Below are positions 20,121 through 29,224 of a DNA stretch of 64,000 nucleotides, one piece after another (positions within the stretch are counted from its first letter, which is position 1; every line of letters starts with the position of its first letter). The DNA is from an uncultured Coriobacteriaceae bacterium (lineage in GTDB: Bacteria > Actinomycetota > Coriobacteriia > Coriobacteriales > Coriobacteriaceae). Location of the stretch: assembly GCA_944322305.1 (NCBI GenBank), contig CALUOP010000003.1, positions 1-64,000 on the forward strand, written 5' to 3'. Both the position numbers and the translations under genes were made by a program. A model generated the notes under the pieces. It was not told the origin of the DNA. It made no database searches and saw nothing but the letters and a program-made list of their open reading frames with translations.

Positions 20121-20231
20121 AGGGGCCGTAGGCAGCCCCAGATGACGGGTCGGGCACTCCCATCCGCCTCCTGCGGCAGAAATAACGGCCACCCGCAACC
20201 ATCCTCCGCGGCGGGCCCCTGTGGCACGAAA

Positions 20232-20264
20232 AACGGCAGGGCCGCATGCGGAAACCCTGCCGTT
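20232..20264 (-). terminator. Intrinsic terminator of prfA
   Basis: A 10-bp stem (AACGGCAGGG and its complement) is followed on the minus strand by a run of five T. It lies about 80 bp downstream of the prfA stop and separates prfA from prmC. Confidence 0.85.
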
Positions 20265-20342
20265 GTTGTCATCCCCTCAAACCACCACGGCGCACAGAGG
20301 CACGCGGCGGCTCGCGGAAACCCGCCGCAGCGGGCGCGCCGC

Positions 20343-21410
20343 TTACACCGTCTGGGCGAGCTTCTCGGCTCGGTCGGCGGCAGCGAGCGCCTCGATCACG
20401 TGCTCGAGGCCGTCGCCCAGAAGCACGCCGTTGTAGGTGGAGTTGAAGCCGATGCGGTGGTCGGTCACGCGGTCCTGCGGCTGGTTGTAGGTGCGGATCT
20501 TCTCAGAGCGCGCGCCGTGGCCGATCTGGCTCTGGCGCTCGGCGCCCATCTCGGCCTGCTGCTTCTCGAGCTCCATCTCGTAGAGGCGGGCGCGCAGCAT
20601 CTGCATGCAGACCTCGCGGTTCTGGATCTGAGAGCGCTGCTCCTGGCTCTGCACCACGGTGTTGGTGGGCAGGTGGGTGATGCGCACCGCCGAGTAGGTG
20701 GTGTTGACGCACTGGCCGCCGGGGCCGGAGGCGCAGTAGGTGTCGATGCGCAGGTCGCCGGGGTCGATCTGGATGTCGATCTCGTCGGCCTCGGGCAGCA
20801 CGGCCACGGTGGCCGTGGAGGTCTGGATGCGGCCCTGGCTCTCGGTCTTGGGCACGCGCTGCACGCGGTGCACGCCGGACTCGTACTTCATGATGGAGTA
20901 GACCTTGTCACCGGTGACCTTGAACTCCACCGTCTTGAAGCCGCCCTGCTCGCCGGGGCTCGCGTCGAGCACCTCGACCTTCCACTTGCGGGAGTCGCAG
21001 AAGCGCTGGTACATCTTGTAGAGGTCGCCGGCAAAGATGGCGGCCTCGTCGCCGCCCACGCCCGCACGGATCTCCACGATGGTGTTCTTCTCGTCGTTGG
21101 GGTCGCCAGGGATCAGCATGATCTTGATCTCGTCCTCAAGGCCGGGCAGCTTGGCCTCGTTGGCGGCGATGTCCTCCTGGAGCATGGCCTTGGCGTCGGC
21201 GTCGGACTCCTCGGCCAGCATCTCCTTGGCCACCTCGATGTCGTCGAGCGCGCCGATGTACTCGCGCGCCTTGGCGATAAGCTCGGCCTGGTGCGCGTGC
21301 TCCTTGGCCAGGCGCATGTACTCCTTCTGGTCGGCCACCACGGAGGGGTCGGAAAGCTTCTTCTCAAGCTCGGCGTACGCGGCGATGAGCTTCTCGAGTT
21401 TGTCGCGCAT
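20343..21410 (-). CDS. prfA: Peptide chain release factor 1
   Basis: RF1 recognises UAA and UAG in the ribosomal A site and triggers peptide release. The 355-aa protein has the tripeptide anticodon PKT (187-189, the PxT class of RF1) and the catalytic GGQ (231-233 in SGPGGQCVN), which PrmC methylates. AAGGAGACATC precedes the ATG. It has its own terminator, so it is probably not co-transcribed with prmC. Confidence 0.97.
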   Translation of the reverse strand: MRDKLEKLIAAYAELEKKLSDPSVVADQKEYMRLAKEHAHQAELIAKAREYIGALDDIEVAKEMLAEESDADAKAMLQEDIAANEAKLPGLEDEIKIMLIPGDPNDEKNTIVEIRAGVGGDEAAIFAGDLYKMYQRFCDSRKWKVEVLDASPGEQGGFKTVEFKVTGDKVYSIMKYESGVHRVQRVPKTESQGRIQTSTATVAVLPEADEIDIQIDPGDLRIDTYCASGPGGQCVNTTYSAVRITHLPTNTVVQSQEQRSQIQNREVCMQMLRARLYEMELEKQQAEMGAERQSQIGHGARSEKIRTYNQPQDRVTDHRIGFNSTYNGVLLGDGLEHVIEALAAADRAEKLAQTV

Positions 21411-21627
21411 GATGTCTCCTTACATACGTTGGTGCGATAAGTTGCGGTGCGTACGGTAGGCACGGGTGCGTGAGAAGCGCAGCTAGAGCTTATCGAGCGT
21501 AAGGAACATGCGGGCAAACCTCCTCGTTGACGCGCGGCCGGTCGGCCGCCTTGGCGTAACTGCGTATCGTACCACGCCCTGTGCTAGGATGTGGTGCACT
21601 ATTGACCAGATGAGGAGCTGAGACCCC

Positions 21628-22680
21628 ATGGCGCACAGCAAATCCAAAAAGAAGCGGCGCGCGGCCGGCAAGAACCCCAACGCGAGCGGCCTGCGTGGCC
21701 CCGCGCCCAAAAACCAGCTGGCCCTTGCCCCCTCCGGCCCCACCTCCGTGCGCGAGGCCTGGTTCGAGGCGCTGCGCACGCGCACGCTGCCGCTGGCCGT
21801 TGCCGGCTCGCTCGTGGCGGCGGGCATCGCGTACGCGCAGGGGGTCTTTCGCGGCGAGGTTCTGGCGCTCATGGCCGCCGTGGCCATGCTGCTGCAGGTC
21901 ATCGCCAACTTCGCCGACGAGTACGGCGACCTCGCCAGCGGCCTGGACGACGAGACGCGCGTGGGGCCGCGGCGCGGCATGCAGGCGGGCCTCATCACGC
22001 CCGCGCAGATGCGCCGCGCGCTTATCGGCCTGTGCGTCGTGACGCTCGCGCTCGGCACCGTGCTCATCTACGTGGCGCTCTCGGGCGGCCCGGCGTTCGC
22101 GTTCGACCCGCGCGTGGCGGCCGGCGTCCTGCTCGGCGTGGGCATCCTGGCCATCTGGGCGGCCGTTGCCTACACCGTGGGCAAGCGCCCCTACGGCTAC
22201 GTGGGCCTGGGCGACATCATGAGCTTCGTGTTCTTCGGATTGGTGAGCGTGGTGGCCGGCAGCTTCCTCTACACCCACGAGCTCGACCCGCGCACGCTGG
22301 TGCCGGGTACGGCGCTCGGGCTTTTGGTGATGGCCGTGATGCACGTGAACAACATGCGCGACGCCGACGCCGACCGCGCCAAGGGCAAGGTCACCATCGC
22401 CAACAAGCTGGGCCCGCGGCGCATGCGCGTGTACTACGCCGTGCTCGTGAACCTCTCGGCCATGCTCTTCGTAGCCTACCTGGTGCTTATCGGCCACCTG
22501 AGCATCACCGGCGTGGCGCTTCTGCTCATCAGCTACGCCCAGCTGCTGCGCTGCGAGCGCGAGATCTTGGCCGAGCCCGACAACGCCACCTTCGACCGCT
22601 TCATGGCCCCCACCTCCGGCGGCGCCTTCGTGGTGGCCTTCATCTACATGGCCATCCTGATGGCCAACCTGCCGTTCTAA
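21628..22680 (+). CDS. menA: 1,4-dihydroxy-2-naphthoate prenyltransferase (MenA-like)
   Basis: MenA attaches the polyprenyl tail to dihydroxynaphthoate in menaquinone synthesis. The 350-aa UbiA-superfamily membrane protein has both Asp-rich prenyl-diphosphate sites, NFADEYGD (94-101) and NNMRDADADRAKGK (241-254). The second is characteristic of MenA. An unusual Lys/Arg-rich cytoplasmic N-terminus of about 40 residues precedes the first helix. GAGGAG lies upstream of the ATG. It is transcribed alone, divergent from prfA, and points to a menaquinone-based electron-transport chain. Confidence 0.88.
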   Translation: MAHSKSKKKRRAAGKNPNASGLRGPAPKNQLALAPSGPTSVREAWFEALRTRTLPLAVAGSLVAAGIAYAQGVFRGEVLALMAAVAMLLQVIANFADEYGDLASGLDDETRVGPRRGMQAGLITPAQMRRALIGLCVVTLALGTVLIYVALSGGPAFAFDPRVAAGVLLGVGILAIWAAVAYTVGKRPYGYVGLGDIMSFVFFGLVSVVAGSFLYTHELDPRTLVPGTALGLLVMAVMHVNNMRDADADRAKGKVTIANKLGPRRMRVYYAVLVNLSAMLFVAYLVLIGHLSITGVALLLISYAQLLRCEREILAEPDNATFDRFMAPTSGGAFVVAFIYMAILMANLPF

Positions 22681-22720
22681 CGCGCACGCCTCTTCACGCC
22701 TCTTTTTTAACGCGCGCCTC

Positions 22721-23044
22721 TTACTTGCCAGCCTCTTGCTTGCCATCCAGAAGGTCGAGCGCCTGGTCAAGGATGTGCGCCACGTTTAGGTGGCCGAAGT
22801 CGGCCATGGAGATCACGCCGATGGGAACCTTGCCGTGCACGGCGCGCTCGAGCTCGGTGCGCGCATAGGCGATCTGCGGCCCCAGCAGCACCACGTCGGC
22901 GTCGGGCGCGGCGTCGAGCGCCTCGGACAGGGAAAGGGCGGCCATCTCGAGGTCGAGCTCGCGCGAGCTGATCTCCTCGCGCATGCGTTGGATAAGCAGG
23001 CGGGTTGACATCCCCGCGGTGCACGCGAACAACAGCTTTCTCAT
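22721..23044 (-). CDS. PTS lactose/cellobiose EIIB component (second copy)
   Basis: This 107-aa phosphocarrier has the active-site cysteine Cys8 in FACTAGMST and the GPQIAYA segment of the cellobiose-type EIIB family. It accepts phosphate from EIIA and passes it to the sugar entering through EIIC. It is the last gene of the beta-glucoside cluster, 275 bp after the GH4 gene and beyond a hairpin. It is a diverged paralogue of the EIIB at 25481-25780. Confidence 0.9.
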   Translation of the reverse strand: MRKLLFACTAGMSTRLLIQRMREEISSRELDLEMAALSLSEALDAAPDADVVLLGPQIAYARTELERAVHGKVPIGVISMADFGHLNVAHILDQALDLLDGKQEAGK

Positions 23045-23157
23045 GAGCGACCCTTCCCTCGCGCCGTGACCCCGTGGCCTATCATTATCTGCCTAGCAGC
23101 GAAGAAAGGGAAGGCGGGCGCGCCCGGCGGCGCAAATCTGCCGGCGAGCAGGCAAAA

Positions 23158-23202
23158 GGGCGGGCGCGCCCCGACGGTTTCCCGTCAGAGGCGCGCCTGC
23201 CC
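23158..23202 (-). terminator. Hairpin between GH4 gene and second EIIB
   Basis: An inverted repeat of about 13 bp (GGGCGGGCGCGCC against GGCGCGCCTGCCC, one mismatch) with a 19-base loop lies about 115 bp past the GH4 stop. It is a probable terminator or processing site. Confidence 0.5.
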
Positions 23203-23318
23203 CACGTGGCGGACGGACGGAACGGACCGGACCCGACCCCGAGTGTCCCGCATCCGTCCCAGACCGCGCGCTTCGTCCCTCCGCGTCCGTCCCCTACGGC
23301 CGAACGGCAAAGAGGCTG

Positions 23319-24734
23319 TTAGGCGAGGGCGCAGACCTGGCTCGTGAGCTTCTTGGCAACGCTCGGGTCCTTGGGGGTGCCGTCGGCGTTGTAGAACTCG
23401 GGCAGGTAGTCCTTGTGGGCCTCGCACAGCTCGTCGAAGACCTCGTTGGCCACCGCGTCGGAGTCGCAGAGCTTGTTGGCCACGAGCGCGGCGACGGCCA
23501 GATCCTTGTTGCCGGTGACGGCGGCCTCGGCAACCATGCGCTCGAAGGTCTTGATCATCTGGATGGTGCCGTTGATGGAGGGCTTGAGCTCGCCGATGGC
23601 GATGGGCTTGGGGCCGTCGGCGGTGATGACGGCGGCGCACTCGATGGCGCTCTCGGCCGGCAGGTTGGACACGGCCCCGTTGTTCTTCACGTCCACGTAC
23701 TGGATGTCGCCGCGGTCGTTGTAGATGGAGTCGATCACGCTGCAGGCCGCGTCGGAGTAGTGGGCGCCGCCACGCTCCTCAAGCTGCTTGGGCTTCACGT
23801 GCAGCTCGGCGTCCTTGTACAGCTCGAACAGCTCGGCCTCGACCTTCTTGACCACCTCGGCGCGCACGCCGTGCTCCTCGTAGTCCTTCGTGAGGCCCTC
23901 GAGCTCCTCGCGGGTGGAGAAGTAGTAGTTGAGGTAGCTCACCGGGATGGCTCGCAGGCCGCGGATGAGGCGGTTGGACCACGGGATGGCCATGATGTTC
24001 TTCATAGTGCCCAGCTCCTCGACCGGCAGCTCGCAGTAGCGCTCGAGCACCGCGTCGAAGCAGCTCTTGCCGTCGATGAACACGTCGGTCACGAAGAAGT
24101 GGTGGTTCAGGCCGGAGAGCTCCATGCGCACGCGGTTGGGGTCGACGTTCATCCACTTGGCGATGCCGAAGCGCATCGAGATCGGGCAGTTGCACAGGCC
24201 GATGATCTTCTTCCAGTTGGTGTAGCGCAGCACGGCCTCGGTCACGATGCCCACCGGGTTTGTGAAGTTCACGAGCCAGGCGTCGGGGCAGAGCTCCTCC
24301 ATGTCGTGGATGATGTCGAAGATGACCGGGATGGTGCGCAGAGCCTTGAACATGCCGCCGGCGCCGTTGGTCTCCTGGCCGATGAGGCCGTGCTTGAGCG
24401 CGATGCGCTCGTCCTTGATGCGGGCGTCGAGCTGGCCCACGCGGAACTGCGTGGTCACGAAGTCGGCGTCCTTCAGGGCCTCGCGGCGGTCGAGCGTGAG
24501 GTGCACCTCCATGGGAAGGCCCGCAGCCTCGACCATGCGCTGCGCCAAGCCGCCCACGATCTTGAGCTTCTCCTCGCCCTCGGGCACGTCGACAAGCCAC
24601 AGCTCGCGCACCGGCAGGCTGTCGTAGCGCTTGATGAAGCCCTCGACCAGCTCGGGGGTGTAGCTGGAGCCGCCGCCGATGGTGGCGATCTTCACCGGAC
24701 GCTTGGCCTCGCCGTTGTTCTCGCAGGTTGCCAT
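23319..24734 (-). CDS. 6-phospho-beta-glucosidase, GH4 family
   Basis: GH4 enzymes cleave 6-phospho-beta-glucosides by an NAD+- and Mn2+-dependent redox mechanism in the cytoplasm. The 471-aa protein has the N-terminal Rossmann loop IATIGGGSSYTPELVEGF, the FTNPVGIVTEAV region, the metal-binding GLCNCPISMR cysteine, and LSGLNHHFFV. I choose ATG 24734 (AAGGAGAGG upstream) over the TTG at 24740. It complements the GH1 enzyme at 27377, giving two unrelated phospho-beta-glucosidases in one cluster. Confidence 0.93.
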   Translation of the reverse strand: MATCENNGEAKRPVKIATIGGGSSYTPELVEGFIKRYDSLPVRELWLVDVPEGEEKLKIVGGLAQRMVEAAGLPMEVHLTLDRREALKDADFVTTQFRVGQLDARIKDERIALKHGLIGQETNGAGGMFKALRTIPVIFDIIHDMEELCPDAWLVNFTNPVGIVTEAVLRYTNWKKIIGLCNCPISMRFGIAKWMNVDPNRVRMELSGLNHHFFVTDVFIDGKSCFDAVLERYCELPVEELGTMKNIMAIPWSNRLIRGLRAIPVSYLNYYFSTREELEGLTKDYEEHGVRAEVVKKVEAELFELYKDAELHVKPKQLEERGGAHYSDAACSVIDSIYNDRGDIQYVDVKNNGAVSNLPAESAIECAAVITADGPKPIAIGELKPSINGTIQMIKTFERMVAEAAVTGNKDLAVAALVANKLCDSDAVANEVFDELCEAHKDYLPEFYNADGTPKDPSVAKKLTSQVCALA

Positions 24735-24813
24735 ACCCAAACCTCTCCTTTCCTTGGCGCCTCGCGGGCACCGTGTCTCCTGGCGCGCCCCGAGCTGGGG
24801 GCGCCTTACGCAA

Positions 24814-24843
24814 AAGGGCGCTACCGTCTCCGGCAGCGCCCTT
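24814..24843 (-). terminator. Intrinsic terminator between EIIA and GH4 gene
   Basis: A 9-bp stem AAGGGCGCT with a 12-base loop is followed by TTTT on the minus strand, about 155 bp past the EIIA stop. Confidence 0.75.
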
Positions 24844-24932
24844 CAAAACCCGTGTGTATGCGGTTGTTGGAACTAAGTATACCGCGGCGTCGATACGTAT
24901 GTGACAAAGTAGAGCGATTCACATTTTCAACG

Positions 24933-24948
24933 TATAGCGCTCTAATTT
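24933..24948. promoter_or_regulatory. Candidate operator shared with the bglA promoter
   Basis: TATAGCGCTCTAATTT here matches TATAGCGCCCTAATTT at 28963-28978 at 15 of 16 positions. The first lies in the GH4 promoter region, the second across the bglA -10 element. Because the divergent GntR/UTRA regulator lies next to the second copy, I infer it binds both. Confidence 0.5.
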
Positions 24949-24997
24949 AGTCCTTTATCGCATAGCGACGGAACGCGCCGGACTCTGCACTCCCCGC

Positions 24998-25339
24998 TTA
25001 GGCCAGCTTGGCCTTGAGGGCGAGCAGCTCCTTGTAGGTGTCGATGAAGTTCAGCGCCATGAGCTTGCAGGTCTCGGTGCCGGCCATCTGGTCCTCGGCG
25101 TGCAGGAGGATGAGCGGGGCCTCGCCGTTGCGCTCGCCGGCCGCGTCGGCCTGCAGGAGCTTCATGTGCACGTCGTGCCCGCCGTTGTAGGCCTCGTCGC
25201 CCTGCTTGATCAGGTCGGCGGCCTCGTCGAAGGCACCCGCCTTGGCCTTGCCGATGGCGTTGATGTAGCACGACTTGGCCGTACCCACGTAGCCGATGAT
25301 CTCGAAGCAGGTCATCTGCAGCGCATCCATTTCGTCCAT
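24998..25339 (-). CDS. PTS lactose/cellobiose EIIA component
   Basis: This 113-aa trimeric helical phosphocarrier takes phosphate from HPr on His80 (ILLHAEDQM). The pattern matches the LicA/ChbA family. The ATG at 25339 has AAGGGAGA upstream. It lies between EIIB and the GH4 gene, with terminators on both sides, so it may be expressed at its own level. Confidence 0.92.
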   Translation of the reverse strand: MDEMDALQMTCFEIIGYVGTAKSCYINAIGKAKAGAFDEAADLIKQGDEAYNGGHDVHMKLLQADAAGERNGEAPLILLHAEDQMAGTETCKLMALNFIDTYKELLALKAKLA

Positions 25340-25417
25340 CAGACGATCTCCCTTCGTTGCGCGCAAAGCTCTGCGGCTCGCAAGGCGGGAGGCCTTGCCG
25401 CCGCGCGGATAGAAAAA

Positions 25418-25460
25418 GGGCCGGGCGCGGGCGAGAAGCACCCGCCGCCGCACCCGGCCC
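25418..25460 (-). terminator. Intrinsic terminator between EIIB and EIIA
   Basis: An outer 8-bp stem (GGGCCGGG and its complement) encloses an inner hairpin and is followed by TTTTT on the minus strand, about 20 bp past the EIIB stop. Confidence 0.8.
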
Positions 25461-25480
25461 CTGTTGCCCGGAAGCGACGC

Positions 25481-25780
25481 TTAGGCGAGAAGGGCCTTGA
25501 CGTCGTCGAGGATCTTGGGGGCGTTCGTGCGGCCGTAGTCGGTCATCGGGATGACGGTGACCGGGATGCGGCCGGCAACGGCCTTCTCGAAGTCGCCCTT
25601 GGCGTAGCCGATCTGCGGGCCGAGCAGGAGGATGTCAGCCTCGTTGAGGTGATCCATGGCCTCGTTCATGGGGCGGGCCTCGATCTCGATGTCCTCGCCG
25701 CGCTTGGCGACCTCCTGCTGCATCTTCTGGACGAGCAGGCTCGTGGACATACCGGCGTTGCAGCAAAGCATGATCTTCAT
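25481..25780 (-). CDS. PTS lactose/cellobiose EIIB component
   Basis: This is a 99-aa EIIB with the active cysteine in LCCNAGMST (Cys7) and GPQIGYAKGDFE. The ATG at 25780 has GGAAGGAG upstream; earlier in-frame codons do not. It follows the EIIC gene by about 217 bp, which include a strong hairpin. Confidence 0.93.
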   Translation of the reverse strand: MKIMLCCNAGMSTSLLVQKMQQEVAKRGEDIEIEARPMNEAMDHLNEADILLLGPQIGYAKGDFEKAVAGRIPVTVIPMTDYGRTNAPKILDDVKALLA

Positions 25781-25923
25781 GATTGCTCCTTCCTTTCTGG
25801 GGCTCACGCCCCGCATGCGCCCGTTGGGGCGTGGCCGTACTGAGACGGCTCGGTTGGCTCTAGGCCCACCTTGCCGTGCGCCGGACAAGCGCTGCTCGCG
25901 CATTCGCTCAACCGGCTGAAAAC

Positions 25924-25967
25924 GGCCGCAGGCGCAGGGAGGTAGTTGGTAAACGGCGCCTGCGGCC
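25924..25967 (-). terminator. Intrinsic terminator after EIIC
   Basis: A perfect 12-bp stem GGCCGCAGGCGC with a 20-base loop is followed by TTTT on the minus strand, about 30 bp past the EIIC stop. Confidence 0.8.
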
Positions 25968-25997
25968 AAACAAGAGGGGGTAGCGTCTTTGCGAGGG

Positions 25998-27271
25998 CTA
26001 CTCGGACATCTCGAACTGCTTGCGCTGAGCGGTCTCGGAAGCCTTCATGAAGGGCAGGTAGATGACCACGAAGAGCGCGAGCAGGATGACCTGCAGGATG
26101 GCGGCGCGGATGTCGCCACCCGTGGAGAGAATGCCGGAGGCGATGATCGGCGTGGTCCAGGGCACCTGGATGCAGGTGGGGTTGACCAGGCCGGCGACCG
26201 TTGCGAAGTACGGGATGACGATGCCGAGGGCGGTGCAGAGCACGAACGGGACCATCAGCGGGATGTTGAACACGATCGGGTAGCCGTAGATGACCGGCTC
26301 GTTGATGTTGAAGATGCCGGGCAGGATGCCGAGCTTGGCGATCTCCTTGGAGGGCTGCCACTTACCCCAGATGAAGGTGGCGATCAGCAGGGCCAGGGTG
26401 CAGCCCGAGCCGCCCATCAGCGCGTAGACGTTGATGACGTTCATGTTGAGGTACAGGTCGGGACGGGCGATAACAGCCTCGATGCCGCCGGTGTTGTAGA
26501 CCTCCATGGCTCCACGAGCACGATGGTGAGGACGGGCTCGACGAGCACGCCGTTGATCGTGGACTGATGGATGCCGAGGGTGAACAGGAAGACGCCGAGC
26601 GAGTAGATGAACACGAGACCCACGGGGTTGGTGGTCAGCGCGCGCAGCGGGGTCTGGATCCAGGTGTTGATCAACGCGGTGATGTCGGTGCCGAAGCCCG
26701 CGAACAGAACCATGGCGACGAGGCCGAACACACCGAGGGTGATCAGCATCGGGATCAGGACGTTGAAGGACTTCTCGACCGCCGGCGGCACGCCCTGCGG
26801 CATCTTGATGCGCAGCTTCTCGACACCGGACACCTTGATGAACAGCGTCGGGGCGAGCAGACCGATGATGATGGCGGTGAACATGCCGTTGGTGCCGGTG
26901 TAGCTGGTGATGAAGGCGCCGGTCACGTCAGCGGCGGTGACGGTGTCGGTCATGAGCTCAGAGGTGGCGGCCAGGGTGGCGCTTGCGGTCTGGGGCATCA
27001 TGATGAAGAACACCGACAGCGACACGACAACGCAGGAGATCGGGTTGTCGAAGCGCTTGTTGGTAGCGAGGCTGTAGCCCACCATGCCGCACAGGAGGAT
27101 GGCGGAGATGGACAGGGCGCCCTGCGACAGGGCGTTGCCCCAGTACCGGGCGGTTGCCAGGGCGTCGGCGTTCGGGAACAGGCCGAGGCTCGCGGGATCC
27201 GTGCTCCAGAGCCCCTTGAAGACCACGTTGTTCAGAAGGCCCGCGATACCGGCGAGGATGAAGACCGGCAT
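25998..27271 (-). pseudogene. PTS cellobiose-type EIIC, frameshifted and 5'-truncated
   Basis: This should be the membrane sugar channel of the beta-glucoside PTS. The N-terminal part (27271 to about 26510) and C-terminal part (about 26507 to 25998) are both clearly EIIC, but in different frames. The break is near 26505-26516 around GTGGAGCCATGG, where one added base would restore LVEAMEVYNTGG. The visible 5' end starts at ATMPVFIL-type sequence with no ribosome site and without the usual first 30 or so residues. The upstream 100 bp hold a hairpin instead. Repaired, it would be 424 aa. It may be a real pseudogene or an assembly error. Confidence 0.8.
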
Positions 27272-27322
27272 GATGGTGGCGAAGCCGCCGCGAAGCGGGA
27301 GCGCGCGGCGGCGCGTGGGATC

Positions 27323-27367
27323 GGGCGGGCGCGCGGGCGCCTTAAGCGGCGCTCTTCTCGCCCGCCC
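27323..27367 (-). terminator. Hairpin between bglA and EIIC
   Basis: A 9-bp stem (GGGCGGGCG and its complement) lies about 10 bp past the bglA stop. It has no T-run on the minus strand. It occupies the place where the EIIC start should be. Confidence 0.5.
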
Positions 27368-27376
27368 CAGAGGGGA

Positions 27377-28801
27377 CTAGCTGATGACGTGGGTGGTGGC
27401 AACCTGCTTGAGCCACGCGGCCGACTTCTTGGGACGGCGCTCGTAGTTCTCCATGAGGTCGACCTCCACGAAGCCGTAGCGGTTCTTGAAGGCGTTGGCC
27501 CACGACCAGTTGTCGATGAGGCCCCAGTAGTGGTACCCCACGCAGTTGGCGCCGTCGACGATGGCCTTGGCGATCCAGGTGAGGTGGTCGCGCACGAAGT
27601 CGACGCGGTAGTCGTCCTGGACCTGCTGGGTCTCAGGGTCCTTGTTGAGGTACTCGCGCTCGATGCCGATGCCGTTCTCGGAGACAAACCACTCGAGCTC
27701 GGGGTACTCCTTCTTGCACTTCATGCCAAAGTCGTAGACGCCCTTGGGGTAGATCTCCCAGCCGCGCGACTCGTTCATGACGCGCTCCGGCCAGATGTAG
27801 GGCTCGGCGAACAGCGGGTTGCCGTGCTCGTCGTGGCTCTTGCTTGGCGCCTGGACGCGGCTCGGCTGGTAGTAGTTGCAGCCGATCCAGTCGACCACGC
27901 CGGCGGCGAGCACCTCGTCGTCGTACGCGCGGACGGGCAGCTCGATGCCGAGCTCGCCAGTGAGGGTGTCGATGACGTCCTGGGGCAGGCAGCCCTTGGT
28001 GACGAGGTCGAGCCACCAGCGGTTGGTGAGGCCGTCGTTCATGCGCAGGGCCTCGAGGTCGGCCGGGGTGGGGTCGTCCTTGGTGTAGGAGGGGCTGAAG
28101 TTGCAGATCATGCCGATGCGCGCGTCGGGCAGCATGCGGCCCTCGGACACGGCGCGGCGGTAGTTGGCCACGGCCAGCGCGTGCGCGATCGAGATGTTGT
28201 ACTGCACGGTGCAGGCTTCCTGGAAGCTCGTGTGCTGCGGGTACCACACCGGGTGCCAGTAGCGGTTCTCGGGCTCAACGATGGGCTCGTTGAAGGTGAA
28301 CCAGTAGCGGATCTCCTTGCCGAACTCGCAGAAGGCCTTGTAGGCGTAGTTGGCGTACGCCTCGCAGACCTCGCGGTTCTCCCAGCCGCCGCGGCGGAAC
28401 AGGTAGGTGGGCATGTCGAAGTGGTACAGGTTCACGAAGACCTCGAGACCGGCCTCCTTGGAGGCGCGGAACAGCTCGTGGTACCACGCAGCGCCCTCGG
28501 GGTTGATGTTGCCGTGCTCGTCGAGCAGGCGGCTCCACTGGATCGAGGTGCGGTAGCTGTTGAGGCCCAGATCCTTGAGGATCTGCAGGTCCTCCTTGTA
28601 GCGGTGCATGAAATCGTTGCCCACGTAGGAGCCCACGCGGTTGTAGAACGCGCTGATGTCCTCGTTGGACCAGGTGTCCCAAAGGTTCTCGAGCTTGCCG
28701 CCGATGTTCCAGCCGCCCTCGGTCTGAGGACCAGACATGGCCGCGCCGAAGAAGAAGCCCTCGGGAAGCGTCAGCTGCGCTGCGTCCTGCCCCTGCTCCA
28801 T
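27377..28801 (-). CDS. 6-phospho-beta-glucosidase, GH1 family (BglA-like)
   Basis: This enzyme hydrolyses phosphorylated beta-glucosides imported by the PTS. The 474-aa GH1 protein has the acid/base Glu172 in TFNEP and the nucleophile Glu375 in SENG, both in retaining-enzyme context. The ATG at 28801 is preceded by GGAAGGGAGGG. It is first in the minus-strand cluster, facing the divergent GntR/UTRA gene, with a recognisable promoter at 28961-28988. Confidence 0.93.
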   Translation of the reverse strand: MEQGQDAAQLTLPEGFFFGAAMSGPQTEGGWNIGGKLENLWDTWSNEDISAFYNRVGSYVGNDFMHRYKEDLQILKDLGLNSYRTSIQWSRLLDEHGNINPEGAAWYHELFRASKEAGLEVFVNLYHFDMPTYLFRRGGWENREVCEAYANYAYKAFCEFGKEIRYWFTFNEPIVEPENRYWHPVWYPQHTSFQEACTVQYNISIAHALAVANYRRAVSEGRMLPDARIGMICNFSPSYTKDDPTPADLEALRMNDGLTNRWWLDLVTKGCLPQDVIDTLTGELGIELPVRAYDDEVLAAGVVDWIGCNYYQPSRVQAPSKSHDEHGNPLFAEPYIWPERVMNESRGWEIYPKGVYDFGMKCKKEYPELEWFVSENGIGIEREYLNKDPETQQVQDDYRVDFVRDHLTWIAKAIVDGANCVGYHYWGLIDNWSWANAFKNRYGFVEVDLMENYERRPKKSAAWLKQVATTHVIS

Positions 28802-28960
28802 GCGCCCTCCCTTCCTGCGCGCCGAACCGCGTGTGGCCGGTGCTTGGTTTCTCATGCGGCGCGAAGACCTGCCCGCCTGCCTGCGGCCCGACCTGCGCTT
28901 CATCGTCTGCATATAACAGAAACGCGATGGTCTTTGTCTTCGTCACGCCTTTCTCGGAAT

Positions 28961-28988
28961 ATTATAGCGCCCTAATTTTCAATGTGAA
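28961..28988 (-). promoter_or_regulatory. bglA promoter with overlapping operator
   Basis: On the minus strand a -35 TTCACA (28983-28988) and a -10 TATAAT (28961-28966) are separated by 16 bp. The conserved 16-bp word at 28963-28978, also found at 24933-24948, covers the -10, as expected for repression by the neighbouring regulator. The surrounding gap (28802-29224) is AT-rich for this genome and holds the divergent promoters; no gene is seen in it. Confidence 0.6.
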
Positions 28989-29224
28989 GATGATTGTCAC
29001 GCTATTATTTTCACAAAATAGGAGATAATAGAGATATGCGACGTGCGTCGATTCTTCTAGCTGGGCTCTTGACTCTTCCCCGTGAAAAACGCCGAGAACC
29101 GACACCCTCCCCTAGTTTTTCAGCGCGCTTTTGGTCTACCGTTCGCCGGCGTTTTCCAACCGTTCACGGTAGAATCAAAAACCGCGCAGATTGTTCGACG
29201 CCACTGGTTTTGAAAGGAGCGTGC

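Noticed and set aside
26441-26516. Programmed ribosomal frameshift in EIIC
   Set aside because: There is no slippery heptamer or downstream structure, and the gene also lacks a normal start. Mutation or sequence error is simpler.
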